Positions 5,711-14,279 of a DNA stretch of 23,873 bases are shown here, piece after piece. This DNA comes from Actinomycetes bacterium. GTDB taxonomy: Bacteria; Actinomycetota; Acidimicrobiia; Acidimicrobiales; Palsa-688. Position 1 is the first letter of the stretch, and each line of letters opens with the position of its first letter. The stretch is from the NCBI GenBank assembly GCA_021808425.1, contig JAKBBS010000036.1:1-23873 (forward strand). Direction: 5' to 3'. The position numbers and the translations under genes were made by a program. The notes under the pieces were generated by a model that was given only the letters and a program-made list of their open reading frames with translations, searched no databases and was not told the origin of the DNA.

Positions 5711-8140
5711 TCACAGGTTAGCTGTCTCTTCGTGCACCAGGCCACGCCGTGCAGTCGAGCTCGCGAATGTGGTAGCCCATTTCGACTGAGGGTCCGCGTC
5801 GACGAGGGCGCTACGCAAAGCGGCCGTGTCTGTCGGTCGGCCGCCGCCAAGCTCGGCAATGTCGGCGTCGTGTTCGAAGTCGCGGACGAGCTGTTCGAGT
5901 CGAAGCGCCAAGATGTCGTCATCGACTGACATCCGCGGCGAACGTCCACCGAGCAAAGGCAGTGCTTCGTGGATCCACGACTGTATCCAGGCCTGTTCAG
6001 CCTCTTCTGAGCCGGGGCTGTGGAGGCGAGCCCTGCCGTCCGCTATCAGCGACCGGCCACCCAGGTCCTTGTCGAGGCGACGGGTCACCGAAAGGCCGGT
6101 CACTCCCGCCCTCCCGAGAATGCGGGCTAGAGCTCCGAGTCGCTCTAGCGAGTTCACTTCCACGCTTAGATGGTCGTCGAAGATTGTGACGGTCCCACGA
6201 ACCCAGCGGCGAGGACCGTTGCTCATCTGTACGGAGGCCGGGTCGAGTCCTCGGCCTATCATCGCCTGGCGTGCCGCCTCCAAAGTCGACTGTTCCTCGG
6301 CAGGTGTCAGCTCGCGGCCGTGCCAGACTAGCTGCACTGACCCGTCGCCTCGGTCGCCTTCGTCGAAGTCCGGCCGGCGAGCAAGGACCTGCTTAAGCGC
6401 GGAGGGATCCTCCACAGACCCGATGGCATTGAGCATCTCCATCGCTTCTCCGTCGGAGTTCTTGATCCGATCGGCGCGTGCGCGCGAAGCCGAGATGTCG
6501 CCTAGCAGGTTTGCCAGCATCAAGCCGGTGACTGTGTGATGCATCGCCGCGGACTCCCGCTCCATCGGAGCGTCGAGTTCGGCCAGCACTCCGTGTGGCG
6601 GAGGGTCGTCGACAAGCGGCCGCCTTGGGTTGTCCGACATGCTGCCTGGTAAGCCGAGCTCCCTCGCCATGTGGACTGCTACTGCTTCCGTAGCCGTCTG
6701 CAGCACCTCCACTGCCCGGTCAGCCTCGAATGGGTACAGCCGGGCGAGCGCTGTCCCCGAGCGCCAGACGCCCCGGTCCGGGACGACCGTCCCGGCGAGG
6801 ACCGTCCATCGGGGTAGGTCGACGATTTGGGAGGGCGCAAGATGCACCCAGCGCCTCGAGTTCGTCACGAGGTCGGTGAGCCACAGTCCAGGCCGTTCGG
6901 AGGGGTCTTCGACCTGCCAGAGTCCGCACTCGGCGCGCCGTGACCACCCCAAGGCCAGTTCGCCCTGCTCGGGCGGCGTGGCGGGGTCGTCGGCGAAACG
7001 CCGTATGAGCGAGTTGCGGTTCGGGTCTTCGCTGTCGCGTGCTATTCGCTCGGCGAAGCTCGCCTCGACGTCTGGATCGTCGTCTTGCGGCCCACGCTGC
7101 CAGAGGGCCTCTGTGGCGATCCGGGTCAGCGGGTCGGCGCCCGAGGCCCCGATTCCGGCGTCGAGCGTCACCTCTAGACGCGAGCGTCGAAGCTCTTCCC
7201 CGGCGGTCGGCTCGACGGCCCATTGGGCGGTCTCTTGATGAAGCCAATCGGCAACCTCCGGGTCGCGGGCGACCCACTCGTCGAAGCTGGCGTGCAGAGC
7301 GCCTATGGTTGCGCGGTTCGTGACCCTCCCAAGAATTTCCACTTCTCCGGCGTGGCAGCAGTCCGACCAGGCGTTTTCGCTCCCGCAGACGCACGAGTCG
7401 CGGGCTGCGGACGGATCGGCGTGGCGTTGCGCGATATTTGTCACTGACGCCGCAAGAAGGTTCATCGCGCCAACGTCGAAAGGATCCGCCTCGCAAAGTT
7501 CGAGGGCGAGCCGGGCGGCGCCGAGATATCGACCTGTCTCCAGTCGAAGCTGAGCCAAGGCGACAGCGGCGACGCGAGTCGGGTCGCCGTCTTCAACGGT
7601 GGTTGTCGCGGAGCGGGCGCCTTGTTCTGTCGGCGTCGCCTGTTCACGGCCACCGGTCAGCTCGAAGGCCTCGGTGGCAGCCGCGTCCGCCGCCAGAGCC
7701 CGGCCGGCAAGTTGATAGAACGATGCGGCCCACCACAGCATTGCGGCTTTCACCGAGAAGCGCTTCTCGGTGGTAGGCGCTGTGGAGGCGGACGGCGTGG
7801 ATGGCGCGCTTTGTTCGCCCGCCATCGTCTGAAGCGACAGCGCGATATCGGCGGCTCTCTCGACTGCTTGGTCACCAAGCTGGTTGGTCAGGTTTACACC
7901 TCGGACAGCGATGGACGGGTCCCTCAGTCCGTCATAGGAGCCGCCTTCCTTCAAGCGTTTGGCCAGGAGTTCCGCAAAACGTTCTGGGGGTGACGCAAGG
8001 TCACTAGCGGCATCGCGAAGCTCGGATACCACTGCGACGATGTCGCCGACGAGGGACCTGACGTGGCCGAGTTCTTCACGTCGCTGTTTCGCGGCGCGGC
8101 GGATCTCGTGCTGGCGCTTCTTGTCTCGCTTGGATGTCAC
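5711..8140 (-). CDS. Large protein of unknown function with a SEC-C zinc motif
   Basis: I do not recognise a named family for the whole 809-residue protein. It begins with a very basic, coiled-coil-like segment (about 1-30, rich in Lys, Arg and Glu). Residues about 130-240 are Ala-rich helices that may be TPR-like (QLRLETGRYLGAARLAL). A compact SEC-C motif follows: C250-x-C252-G-S with C261-C262-H263, as found at the end of SecA and in many unrelated proteins, where it binds zinc. The remaining 540 residues are hydrophilic, acidic and Trp-containing, with no signal peptide or membrane helix, so the protein is likely cytoplasmic. The start is GTG at 8140, and it is divergent from the acetyltransferase gene across 96 bp. 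It stands alone as a transcription unit. Frame continuity and codon use support a real gene. Confidence 0.8.
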   Translation of the reverse strand: MTSKRDKKRQHEIRRAAKQRREELGHVRSLVGDIVAVVSELRDAASDLASPPERFAELLAKRLKEGGSYDGLRDPSIAVRGVNLTNQLGDQAVERAADIALSLQTMAGEQSAPSTPSASTAPTTEKRFSVKAAMLWWAASFYQLAGRALAADAAATEAFELTGGREQATPTEQGARSATTTVEDGDPTRVAAVALAQLRLETGRYLGAARLALELCEADPFDVGAMNLLAASVTNIAQRHADPSAARDSCVCGSENAWSDCCHAGEVEILGRVTNRATIGALHASFDEWVARDPEVADWLHQETAQWAVEPTAGEELRRSRLEVTLDAGIGASGADPLTRIATEALWQRGPQDDDPDVEASFAERIARDSEDPNRNSLIRRFADDPATPPEQGELALGWSRRAECGLWQVEDPSERPGLWLTDLVTNSRRWVHLAPSQIVDLPRWTVLAGTVVPDRGVWRSGTALARLYPFEADRAVEVLQTATEAVAVHMARELGLPGSMSDNPRRPLVDDPPPHGVLAELDAPMERESAAMHHTVTGLMLANLLGDISASRARADRIKNSDGEAMEMLNAIGSVEDPSALKQVLARRPDFDEGDRGDGSVQLVWHGRELTPAEEQSTLEAARQAMIGRGLDPASVQMSNGPRRWVRGTVTIFDDHLSVEVNSLERLGALARILGRAGVTGLSVTRRLDKDLGGRSLIADGRARLHSPGSEEAEQAWIQSWIHEALPLLGGRSPRMSVDDDILALRLEQLVRDFEHDADIAELGGGRPTDTAALRSALVDADPQSKWATTFASSTARRGLVHEETANL

Positions 8141-8236
8141 AGCGTCGATGATTGCAGGCCCAGCGGTGTCACGCGTTCAACCCATCGCAGGTACGGTTAT
8201 CGTGGGGCCGGCAGCGCAGTGATATTTTCTCCTTGA

Positions 8237-8746
8237 ATGAATCGGGCTCACATCGCAGGACTCGACGTCGCCGTTCGCGAAGCTTCAGTCGAAGACGCTG
8301 CGCGCCTCGCGGTGCTCCTCGACGGCGGGTCGCTCACCGTCAAGGAGGACGTTACAGACGTCGCTGCTTACCGCGATGCGCTTTCGGAGATCCTCGAGAC
8401 GGACGGCCAGACGGTACTGGTTGCTGAGCGCGCCGGTGAGGTTGTTGGAATGTGCCAGTTGATCACCTTCCGCCACATACAAGAGCGCGGGGGCAGGTGC
8501 GCGGAGGTGGAGTCCGTTCACGTCGACGAGGCGTGGAGAGGGCGCGGTGTTGGATCAACCCTCATGGGTGAGGCGGTACGCAGGGCTCGCGCCGAAGGGT
8601 GCTATCGGGTGCAGCTCACCAGTAACGTCGCCCGGGTCGATGCGCATCAGTGGTACGAAGGCCTTGGCTTCGAGGCCTCACACACCGGATTCAAGCTGTA
8701 CCTCGACGGGCGGGGTATCGCTAGAAAGCAGGGGCCGGGGTCGTAG
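8237..8746 (+). CDS. GNAT-family N-acetyltransferase
   Basis: A 169-residue single-domain GNAT protein, expected to move an acetyl group from acetyl-CoA to an amine; the acceptor is unknown. The acetyl-CoA pyrophosphate-binding loop is R-G-R-G-V-G (101-106) after AEVESVHVDEAW (strand 4), and the late motif QWYEGLGFEASHTGFKLYL (138-156) is typical of the family. An in-frame TGA directly before the ATG fixes 8237 as the earliest start. A TATTTT at 8223-8228, 8 nt upstream, may be the -10 of a near-leaderless transcript. The next gene (Fur family) begins 3 nt after the stop, so the two form an operon. Confidence 0.9.
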   Translation: MNRAHIAGLDVAVREASVEDAARLAVLLDGGSLTVKEDVTDVAAYRDALSEILETDGQTVLVAERAGEVVGMCQLITFRHIQERGGRCAEVESVHVDEAWRGRGVGSTLMGEAVRRARAEGCYRVQLTSNVARVDAHQWYEGLGFEASHTGFKLYLDGRGIARKQGPGS

Positions 8747-8749
8747 CGC

Positions 8750-9244
8750 ATGGAAAGCCTGCTCGATGTCGACCTACTCCCTGAGCCGCGCACGGGGCCT
8801 GCGGCTAGCCCGCAGGACGTGCTCGACTTGCTACGCACGAACGGTGGGCGGGTTACCCGGTCGAGGCGGGTGCTGCTCGACGTTTTGTTCGAAGCTTCGA
8901 GGCACTTAAACGCAGAGGAGATCGCCGAAGCGGTCGCACGAGTCGAGCCGGCGGTCAACATGTCGACGGTCTACCGCAACCTAGATGAGCTCCAGCACCT
9001 TGGTGTCGTCGTCCACACCCACCTGGGCCATGGACCGGCGACGTACAGGTTGGCGGCTTCGGCCCACCCACATCTCTACTGCGAAACCTGCAGGGGGATC
9101 TTCCACCTGCCGCCGGCGGTCTTCGACGAATTGGTGCACGTAGCGTCTCGCGAACACGGCTTCACCGTCGATGCCAACCACTTCGCGATCCCGGGTCGCT
9201 GCGCCGGCTGTGTGGCAAAAGGTGTCGCCCCCGGGGTGCCTTAG
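8750..9244 (+). CDS. Fur-family metal-responsive regulator
   Basis: A 164-residue Fur/Zur/PerR-type repressor. The winged helix covers about 23-88, with the recognition segment NMSTVYRNLDEL (70-81). The dimerisation domain has the metal-ligand run AHPHLYCETC (105-114) and DANHFAIPGRCAGC (141-154). The two Cys pairs, C111/C114 and C151/C154, are those that hold the structural zinc in the family. Which metal or signal it senses cannot be told. It is translated 3 nt after the acetyltransferase stop. Its TAG overlaps the TAA of the convergent acetoacetyl-CoA synthetase gene, leaving no room for a terminator between them. I found no obvious Fur box in the window. Confidence 0.92.
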   Translation: MESLLDVDLLPEPRTGPAASPQDVLDLLRTNGGRVTRSRRVLLDVLFEASRHLNAEEIAEAVARVEPAVNMSTVYRNLDELQHLGVVVHTHLGHGPATYRLAASAHPHLYCETCRGIFHLPPAVFDELVHVASREHGFTVDANHFAIPGRCAGCVAKGVAPGVP

Positions 9245-11226
9245 CGGTCCTGGACGCGAGCGCCCGCTCGCCGTCGGGCCAGCTCGACGATCGGGTCTAG
9301 GCTCGATGGATCGGTGAGCGCCGCCGTCGAGAGCACGTCGGAGGGTTGCGCTCCGAGCAGCACCCGCTTGACCGGGACCTCCAGCCTTTTGCCTGAGAGC
9401 GTCCTCGGGATGGCGGTTACGAACTCCACCCGATCTGGAACGTGACGGGGGGAGAGACGACGGCGAAGCTCAGTACGGATCACGTCTGTGACTTCGCCCT
9501 TGTCAGCTCCGGGCGTGCCGACCACCAGCACCAGCAGTTCACCGGGTCCTCCGCCCGGGTCCTCGAGGTGTACGGCGAGGCTGTCGGACACCTCGGGCAG
9601 GGAGTCGAGCACCGAGTACAGCTCGGCAGTACCCATACGCACACCGCCCCGGTTGAGGGTCCCGTCGGATCGGCCTGTGATCGTTACGGTCCCCCGGTCC
9701 GAGAGGACGGCCCGGTCGCCGTGGTGCCACACCCCGGGGTAGCGCTCGAAATACGCGGAATGCAGGCGCGAGCCATCTTCGTCGTCGACGAAGGCAACAG
9801 GCATCGATGGCAGTGGTGCCGTCAATACAAGTTCGCCCTCCGAACCGACTTGGCTGTTTCCGGCGTCGTCGAACACTTCAACTTTCGCTCCGAGGCAGCG
9901 ACAGGAGATCTCTCCAGCCCAGACCGGATGTAGCGGGCTGGCGCCCACGAAACCTGTGCAAACGTCGGTGCCTCCACTAAACGACGAGAGGAGGACGTCA
10001 GGGTTGACTGCTTCGTAAACCCACTGCGCTGCGTCGACCGAAAGGGGGGATCCTGTAGCGCCAAGGGTTTTCAGCCGGGACAGGTCGTAGCGGTCCCCTG
10101 GCCGGTGGCCCACCTTCGCCCCGGCCGCAAGATAACTCGCACCGACGCCTCCACAGGAGACTTTCTGTGAAGACATGAGATCCCAGAGCCGATTGCCGTC
10201 GGTTCCTGACGGGTCGCCGTCATAGAGGACGATTGTCGATCCGGCGATTAGACCCGATGCCAAAAAGTTCCACATCATCCAGCCGGTCGTCGTGTACCAG
10301 AAGAATACGTCAGACGTGCCGACATCGAAGTGGAGTCGGAGCGCCTTGGCGTGCTCGAGGGAGATGCCGCCGTGGCCGTGCACGATACCTTTCGGCTTTC
10401 CGGTCGTGCCCGAAGAGAAGAGCACGTAAAGCGGATGATCGAACGCGACGGCCTCGAATTCGAGTCCGTCGATTGCACTGCTGCGCACGCTGAACTCAGA
10501 CCAGTGCTGCCAGCCTCGCGGTGGGTCTGCAGACGGGTGGAGGTACGGGACCCATACCCGTCGGCTGAGAGAGGGCAGGGCGTCTGCGATTGCCGTTATC
10601 TCACGTCGTCTGTCGATGCTCTGCGAGGCGTAGCGGTAACCGTCGACGGCGATCAGCAGCTTCGGGGCGACCTGCTTCAGCCGTTCGACGCAAGCATCAA
10701 CGCCCATCTCGGGTGCGCAGCACGTCCACATCGCACCGAGGCTGGCGGCGGCGAGCATCGACGCCAGTGCCTCCGAAATATTTGGCAGATAGCCTGCTAC
10801 ACAGTCACCCGAGCTGACTCCAGCGTCGATGAGTCCGCCACGGATTCCAGCTACCATGTGTCGCAGTTCGCTCCACGTCAACTGCGACTCCGGCCGTGTT
10901 TGCGAGATCGAGATCACCGCAGCCCGCTCCCCGCCGGCCCGGTCCGCGAGGCAGAGCTCCGCGTAGTTGAGCGTCCCTCCGGGGAACCATCCAGCCCCGC
11001 TCGGCTTCTCGGGGTCGCGGACCAGTGACGCCGACGGCTGATCGCGCCAAGCGACACCCAGGTGATCGGCGGTGAAAGCCCAAAAGTCCGCGGCGCTCGA
11101 AGGATCGACCGACCACGCCCAGGTGTCGTCGTAGCTGTCGAAGCCGGCGTCGACAATGAAACGCCACATCGCCGACTCCCGCTGGCGTTGCGGCGAGGGA
11201 GACCAGAGTGGCACGGGTCTAATCAT
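9241..11226 (-). CDS. Acetoacetyl-CoA synthetase (acetoacetate--CoA ligase)
   Basis: A 661-residue adenylate-forming enzyme that activates acetoacetate with ATP and CoA. FPGGTLNYAEL (81-91) is a hallmark of acetyl/acetoacetyl-CoA synthetases. The P-loop FSSGTTGKPKGIVHGHGG (270-287) is followed by GWMMWNFLASGL. The C-terminal catalytic lysine is in LSGKRLEVPVKR (Lys613). This length and GWMMWNFL favour acetoacetyl-CoA synthetase over acetyl-CoA synthetase. The frame is open to 11325, but ATG 11226 is the better start: it has AGGAG 5 nt upstream, and the protein then begins at the conserved N-terminus. It lies 16 nt after the MFS gene stop in the same direction, so the transporter may import or export a short acid used here. 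Its stop overlaps the stop of the convergent Fur gene. Confidence 0.92.
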   Translation of the reverse strand: MIRPVPLWSPSPQRQRESAMWRFIVDAGFDSYDDTWAWSVDPSSAADFWAFTADHLGVAWRDQPSASLVRDPEKPSGAGWFPGGTLNYAELCLADRAGGERAAVISISQTRPESQLTWSELRHMVAGIRGGLIDAGVSSGDCVAGYLPNISEALASMLAAASLGAMWTCCAPEMGVDACVERLKQVAPKLLIAVDGYRYASQSIDRRREITAIADALPSLSRRVWVPYLHPSADPPRGWQHWSEFSVRSSAIDGLEFEAVAFDHPLYVLFSSGTTGKPKGIVHGHGGISLEHAKALRLHFDVGTSDVFFWYTTTGWMMWNFLASGLIAGSTIVLYDGDPSGTDGNRLWDLMSSQKVSCGGVGASYLAAGAKVGHRPGDRYDLSRLKTLGATGSPLSVDAAQWVYEAVNPDVLLSSFSGGTDVCTGFVGASPLHPVWAGEISCRCLGAKVEVFDDAGNSQVGSEGELVLTAPLPSMPVAFVDDEDGSRLHSAYFERYPGVWHHGDRAVLSDRGTVTITGRSDGTLNRGGVRMGTAELYSVLDSLPEVSDSLAVHLEDPGGGPGELLVLVVGTPGADKGEVTDVIRTELRRRLSPRHVPDRVEFVTAIPRTLSGKRLEVPVKRVLLGAQPSDVLSTAALTDPSSLDPIVELARRRAGARVQDR

Positions 11227-11228
11227 GT

Positions 11229-11239
11229 TCTCCTGATCG
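11229..11239 (-). promoter_or_regulatory. Ribosome-binding site deciding the acetoacetyl-CoA synthetase start
   Basis: On the minus strand, CAGGAG precedes the ATG at 11226 by 5 nt or fewer. It is one of the few good Shine-Dalgarno sequences in the window and argues for 11226 over the upstream open frame, which overlaps the preceding transporter gene. Confidence 0.6.
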
Positions 11240-11242
11240 GGG

Positions 11243-12808
11243 TCAGTGCTCGTGCGTAGCCGACGCTGCGGCCGTCGCCACGTCCGAAGGGTAGAAGCGC
11301 AGGCCTCGCAGAAGTATGATCCCACTCGCCGTGAGAGGTAGGAGCATCACCAAGAAAGTGTAGCGGAACCCTTGGTGCGTGCTCGCGAGCAGATCGGCGA
11401 GCCCTCCGAATGCCAGGGGGGCGATCGCCTGGGCGGCAGAACGCAGCAGCGTTCGTATCCCTTCCGCCCTGCCCCACAGCAGCGGCGGCATGATGTCGAG
11501 GCGGGCGGCGTCGAGCGTAGGGTTCTGGGCAGTCAGGAAAAAGCCGGCGGCCGCAATATAGGGCAGGGCCGTAACAGCGCTTCTCGTGAGTAGGGGAGGG
11601 ATGAAAAGCACGACGGTCGCTATCGCCGCAACGCCCGCCACGAGCATCCGCCCGTCGATGCGTCCGCGTTTGACCATTGCGTCCCCGGCCCGACCTCCTG
11701 CGAGAACCCCGAGGACCGCACCGATACCAATAGCGAGCATCATGAGGGTGGCCACGACGGTGCCGACGCCGTACTGTTGGCCCACGAACTCCAAGCCGAA
11801 AGTCTGAACCCCGGTGAGGAAGAAGTACGCGCAGGCGCTGGAGACGATCAGCACCACATTGGTGCGCACTCGAAGCACGTAGCGCGCTGCCGCCACGATC
11901 CCAAGCCGTCTGGGGTCGACTCGCAGGATCATCGCCGAGTCCGCTACGACGCCCGTGTCTCGCGCTAGCTGTTGCACGTCGCTCATCTGGTTTGAGCCGG
12001 GCGCCTCGACGGGCTCGGCCCCAGCACCAGCCCCGACCCTCGGGCTTCGAGCGGCGCGCGCCGGCTCGGTGAGCTTGCGAAGTTGCCAGGAGACGAGAAA
12101 GGCGGGGAACGCGAGGAGGAGGAAAGCCGCCCGCCATGAGATTGCGGCGATGTCACCCGAGATGAAAAAGCCGATGCCCCCGCCTACGAGCTCTCCGGTC
12201 AGTATGTATCCGTATATGGTCCCCCGCTCCTGGCCTGGGAAGTAGTCACCTACGAGTGAGGCGACCGCCGGCCCCGCTACAGCGGTGACGAAGCCGAGGA
12301 ACACCCTTACGAGCAGGAGATCGCCGAACGAACTGACGAGTGCGCTGGCGATCATTGCTAGGCCCCACGTCCAGATCGTCGTCGAAAGGAGCGTCGTTCG
12401 CTTCACCCTGTCGACGAGCATCCCGAACGGGACGCTAGCGACGGCGCCAACGGCCGCCGACACCGAGACGAGCAGGCCGATATCGGTGTTGTCGATGTGG
12501 AGGCTCGCCCGAAGTTCGCTTGCTGCCGCCCCTACCGTCGAAGTGTCAGCGCTGCTCAGCGCAAGAACCGAAGCCAAGGTGACGATAACGAGCGACCGAT
12601 CGGACCCGCCCAAAGTCGTCTCAAGGCGCCGCCTTGTAGCGCCGATAGCGGACCCGCCGGAGAAGCGGAACCGGTGGATGCGTCGCCTTGCCCGTGAAGC
12701 AGAGCCCGGGGTCGAGCCGGGATCGGGGCGTGAGAGTTGGCGGCGCTGTCCGGTATGGAAGGGGCGGTTCATTCGTCGGTGTAGACAATACGGCGGCCGT
12801 TCGTCCAC
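11243..12808 (-). CDS. MFS transporter
   Basis: A 521-residue protein with about 12 hydrophobic helices after an unusually long, Arg-rich hydrophilic N-terminus (about 70 residues). MFS signatures are GMLVDRVKRTTLL (loop 2-3), YFPGQERGTIYGYILTGELVG in the helix 4-5 region, and a long central cytoplasmic loop (about 235-290). It resembles Spinster-like or metabolite MFS proteins. Substrate unknown. GTG 12808 gives the full frame; ATG 12772 is an alternative that would remove 12 residues, and the true start could be further in because the N-terminus is poorly structured. A weak -10 (CAGAAT) lies 5 nt before the GTG on the minus strand. It is followed 16 nt later by acetoacetyl-CoA synthetase, making an operon. 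Confidence 0.85.
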   Translation of the reverse strand: MDERPPYCLHRRMNRPFHTGQRRQLSRPDPGSTPGSASRARRRIHRFRFSGGSAIGATRRRLETTLGGSDRSLVIVTLASVLALSSADTSTVGAAASELRASLHIDNTDIGLLVSVSAAVGAVASVPFGMLVDRVKRTTLLSTTIWTWGLAMIASALVSSFGDLLLVRVFLGFVTAVAGPAVASLVGDYFPGQERGTIYGYILTGELVGGGIGFFISGDIAAISWRAAFLLLAFPAFLVSWQLRKLTEPARAARSPRVGAGAGAEPVEAPGSNQMSDVQQLARDTGVVADSAMILRVDPRRLGIVAAARYVLRVRTNVVLIVSSACAYFFLTGVQTFGLEFVGQQYGVGTVVATLMMLAIGIGAVLGVLAGGRAGDAMVKRGRIDGRMLVAGVAAIATVVLFIPPLLTRSAVTALPYIAAAGFFLTAQNPTLDAARLDIMPPLLWGRAEGIRTLLRSAAQAIAPLAFGGLADLLASTHQGFRYTFLVMLLPLTASGIILLRGLRFYPSDVATAAASATHEH

Positions 12809-12940
12809 CCGTCATTCTGCACACTCCCGAGCGAGGCGTTGCTCCAAAGGAGCCATCTCTGGGATAGACGGGGTCCCGTCGGCGGGCCGGAAGCCCGAAA
12901 AAATGTTCTCACCTGCACCTGTTGCCTCCCTCGATCCGCC

Positions 12941-12946
12941 TACCCT
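12941..12946 (+). promoter_or_regulatory. -10 element of the cytochrome-b-like gene, leaderless arrangement
   Basis: TACCCT (matching TANNNT) is followed by exactly 6 nt and then the GTG at 12953. This supports a leaderless mRNA and this start codon. No good -35 is seen. Confidence 0.5.
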
Positions 12947-12952
12947 TACCTT

Positions 12953-13633
12953 GTGGTACCCAGAGACGCCCGACGATATGGGCCGCCGCCCGTGCGGCGT
13001 CACCTTGCGCATCCCCGTTCGAAGGCCGACGCAGGCGTAGAGTCGAACTCGCGCCTGACTGGGTCGACGGCGCTCGCCCTTCTGCTTCTCTTGGCGGTGG
13101 AGGGGGCGACGATTCTTCAGATCTCGTCGCATGTGAGCATCCACGTGTTCGTTGGCATGCTGCTGATCCCGCCCGTGGTACTCAAAATCGGCTCGACATC
13201 ATGGCGTTTCGTCCGCTATTACAGCGGCTCCCCGGCGTACGTGCGCAAGGGGCCGCCCGCTCCGTTGCTGCGCCTCCTCGGTCCTTTCATCGTCGTGCTG
13301 ACCGTAGTGATGCTCGCCTCCGGCGTGGTGCTGGTGCTCGTGCCGAAGTTCGCGGGAAGCCAGATGCTGTTCATCCATAAGGCGAGCTTCGTCTTGTGGT
13401 TCATTGCGATGGTGGCGCACGTGCTCGGCCATCTCGCAGAAACTGCTCGCTTGGCGCCCCTCGACTGGGTCTACCGGACGAGGTCGCAGGTCGCGCACGC
13501 CACAACCCGTCAGTGGGCGCTCGTGATCTCGCTGGCGGTCGGGCTGCTATTGGGGGTGGCGATGATCGGCCCAGCGTCGCATTTTCTCACCAACTTCTAC
13601 GGTCCGAGCGGCTTCAAGGCGCACCACCGCTAG
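12953..13633 (+). CDS. Membrane cytochrome-b-like protein (cytochrome b561/DUF4405-like)
   Basis: A 226-residue protein with about four membrane helices: near 37-56, 62-80, 106-128 and 142-160, plus a last helix near 190-206. Conserved-looking histidines fall in pairs in the helices: H60/H64 (SSHVSIHVFVG), H142 (LFIHKASF) and H156/H160 (VAHVLGHLAE). This is the pattern of a heme-binding quinone or electron-transfer cytochrome, so a transmembrane electron carrier is likely; heme binding is inferred. The frame is open from 12839, but GTG 12953, 6 nt after TACCCT, fits better, since the earlier part is not protein-like (Cys- and Pro-rich). It precedes a block of four redox-related genes by 109 nt and is probably part of the same functional unit. 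Confidence 0.72.
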   Translation: MVPRDARRYGPPPVRRHLAHPRSKADAGVESNSRLTGSTALALLLLLAVEGATILQISSHVSIHVFVGMLLIPPVVLKIGSTSWRFVRYYSGSPAYVRKGPPAPLLRLLGPFIVVLTVVMLASGVVLVLVPKFAGSQMLFIHKASFVLWFIAMVAHVLGHLAETARLAPLDWVYRTRSQVAHATTRQWALVISLAVGLLLGVAMIGPASHFLTNFYGPSGFKAHHR

Positions 13634-13641
13634 ATTGGCGA

Positions 13642-13657
13642 CGCCTGTCCGCAGGCG
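13642..13657 (+). terminator. Hairpin after the cytochrome-b-like gene
   Basis: CGCCTG, loop TCCG, CAGGCG forms a perfect 6-bp stem 8 nt after the stop codon. There is no T-tract, so termination or processing here is only plausible. The next gene has its own promoter at 13731. Confidence 0.4.
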
Positions 13658-13730
13658 AGCGCACGAATCGGATGACCCCGTAATGAGAGAATTTTAAGGT
13701 CCGTCTCATGCGGTCATCATCTCGAAAGCC

Positions 13731-13736
13731 GATAAT
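13731..13736 (+). promoter_or_regulatory. -10 element of the redox operon, leaderless arrangement
   Basis: GATAAT is followed by GAAAAA and the GTG at 13743, again a 6-nt spacing. It would drive the Gly/Ser-rich gene, apbE, the ferric-reductase-like gene and the ferredoxin. No clear -35. Confidence 0.55.
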
Positions 13737-13742
13737 GAAAAA

Positions 13743-14279
13743 GTGAGTCGGACTTCACAACGCGATCGCGCCGTGCAACTCCTCCGTTCAAGCACGAACT
13801 GGCTGACGGCCGGAGCGCTCGCGGGCACCGGCTTGCTATCTGTCGGTGTAGCCATGTCGCTACCGGGCCGCTCGACGTCGACGACCGCTGCTAGCGGTGG
13901 AGGCGTCGCGTCGGTGTCGTCTGGATCTCCGGCGTCATCGTCCGGCTCGACCTCGGGCTCCCAGGCGTGCTCGACGGTGCTGCCGTCAGGATCGACGCCG
14001 CTCGGCGGTGGCCAGGTGCTGGGCGGAGGGTCGGGTCTCTTGCCGGGTTACTCCGGAGGTTACCGATCTGACGACGGGTCGGGCGGGGGCCGCGACCGCT
14101 CCGGCGGAGGCGACGGCTTCGGATCCGATACGGCCTTCCTAAGCGGACCGACGGCTGGGACCGGTGTCACGGTCCTGGCCGCCTGCGCATCCAACCAGGG
14201 CTCGCAGCAGTCGTCTCCCCAAGTTGCGGCGCCTCAACCGGCGGTACAGGCGCCGATTGTGTCATCCGGAGGATCGTGA
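13743..14279 (+). CDS. Membrane-anchored Gly/Ser-rich low-complexity protein
   Basis: A 178-residue protein of unknown function. Residues about 19-40 form a single hydrophobic segment (signal anchor or uncleaved signal), after a basic N-terminus. The rest is a disordered-looking Gly/Ser/Thr-rich stretch with only two cysteines, C76 (QACSTVL) and C148 (LAACASN), a possible disulfide pair once outside the membrane. There is no FMN_bind domain and no clear D-x-x-S/T-G-A-T flavinylation motif; LSGPTAGTGVTV (133-144) is only a loose similarity. Its position as first gene of the operon with apbE, overlapping it by 4 nt (GTGA), makes it the candidate extracytoplasmic partner by location alone. The GTG start is set by GATAAT 6 nt upstream. 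Codon use and the precise overlap with apbE support a real gene. Confidence 0.7.
   Translation: MSRTSQRDRAVQLLRSSTNWLTAGALAGTGLLSVGVAMSLPGRSTSTTAASGGGVASVSSGSPASSSGSTSGSQACSTVLPSGSTPLGGGQVLGGGSGLLPGYSGGYRSDDGSGGGRDRSGGGDGFGSDTAFLSGPTAGTGVTVLAACASNQGSQQSSPQVAAPQPAVQAPIVSSGGS

Noticed and set aside
11227..11325. Upstream start of acetoacetyl-CoA synthetase at 11325
   Set aside because: It would overlap the preceding MFS gene by over 80 nt, while ATG 11226 has a clean AGGAG ribosome-binding site and gives the conserved N-terminus.
12885..12910. Terminator-like GGGC..GCCC stem followed by AAAAAA
   Set aside because: The A-run follows the stem on the plus strand, and on the minus strand the T-run precedes it, so neither orientation gives a proper terminator.
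12839..12952. Extended start for the cytochrome-b-like gene at ATG 12839
   Set aside because: The added residues are Cys/Pro/Arg-rich and not protein-like for this family, and a -10 (TACCCT) lies within them, 6 nt before GTG 12953.
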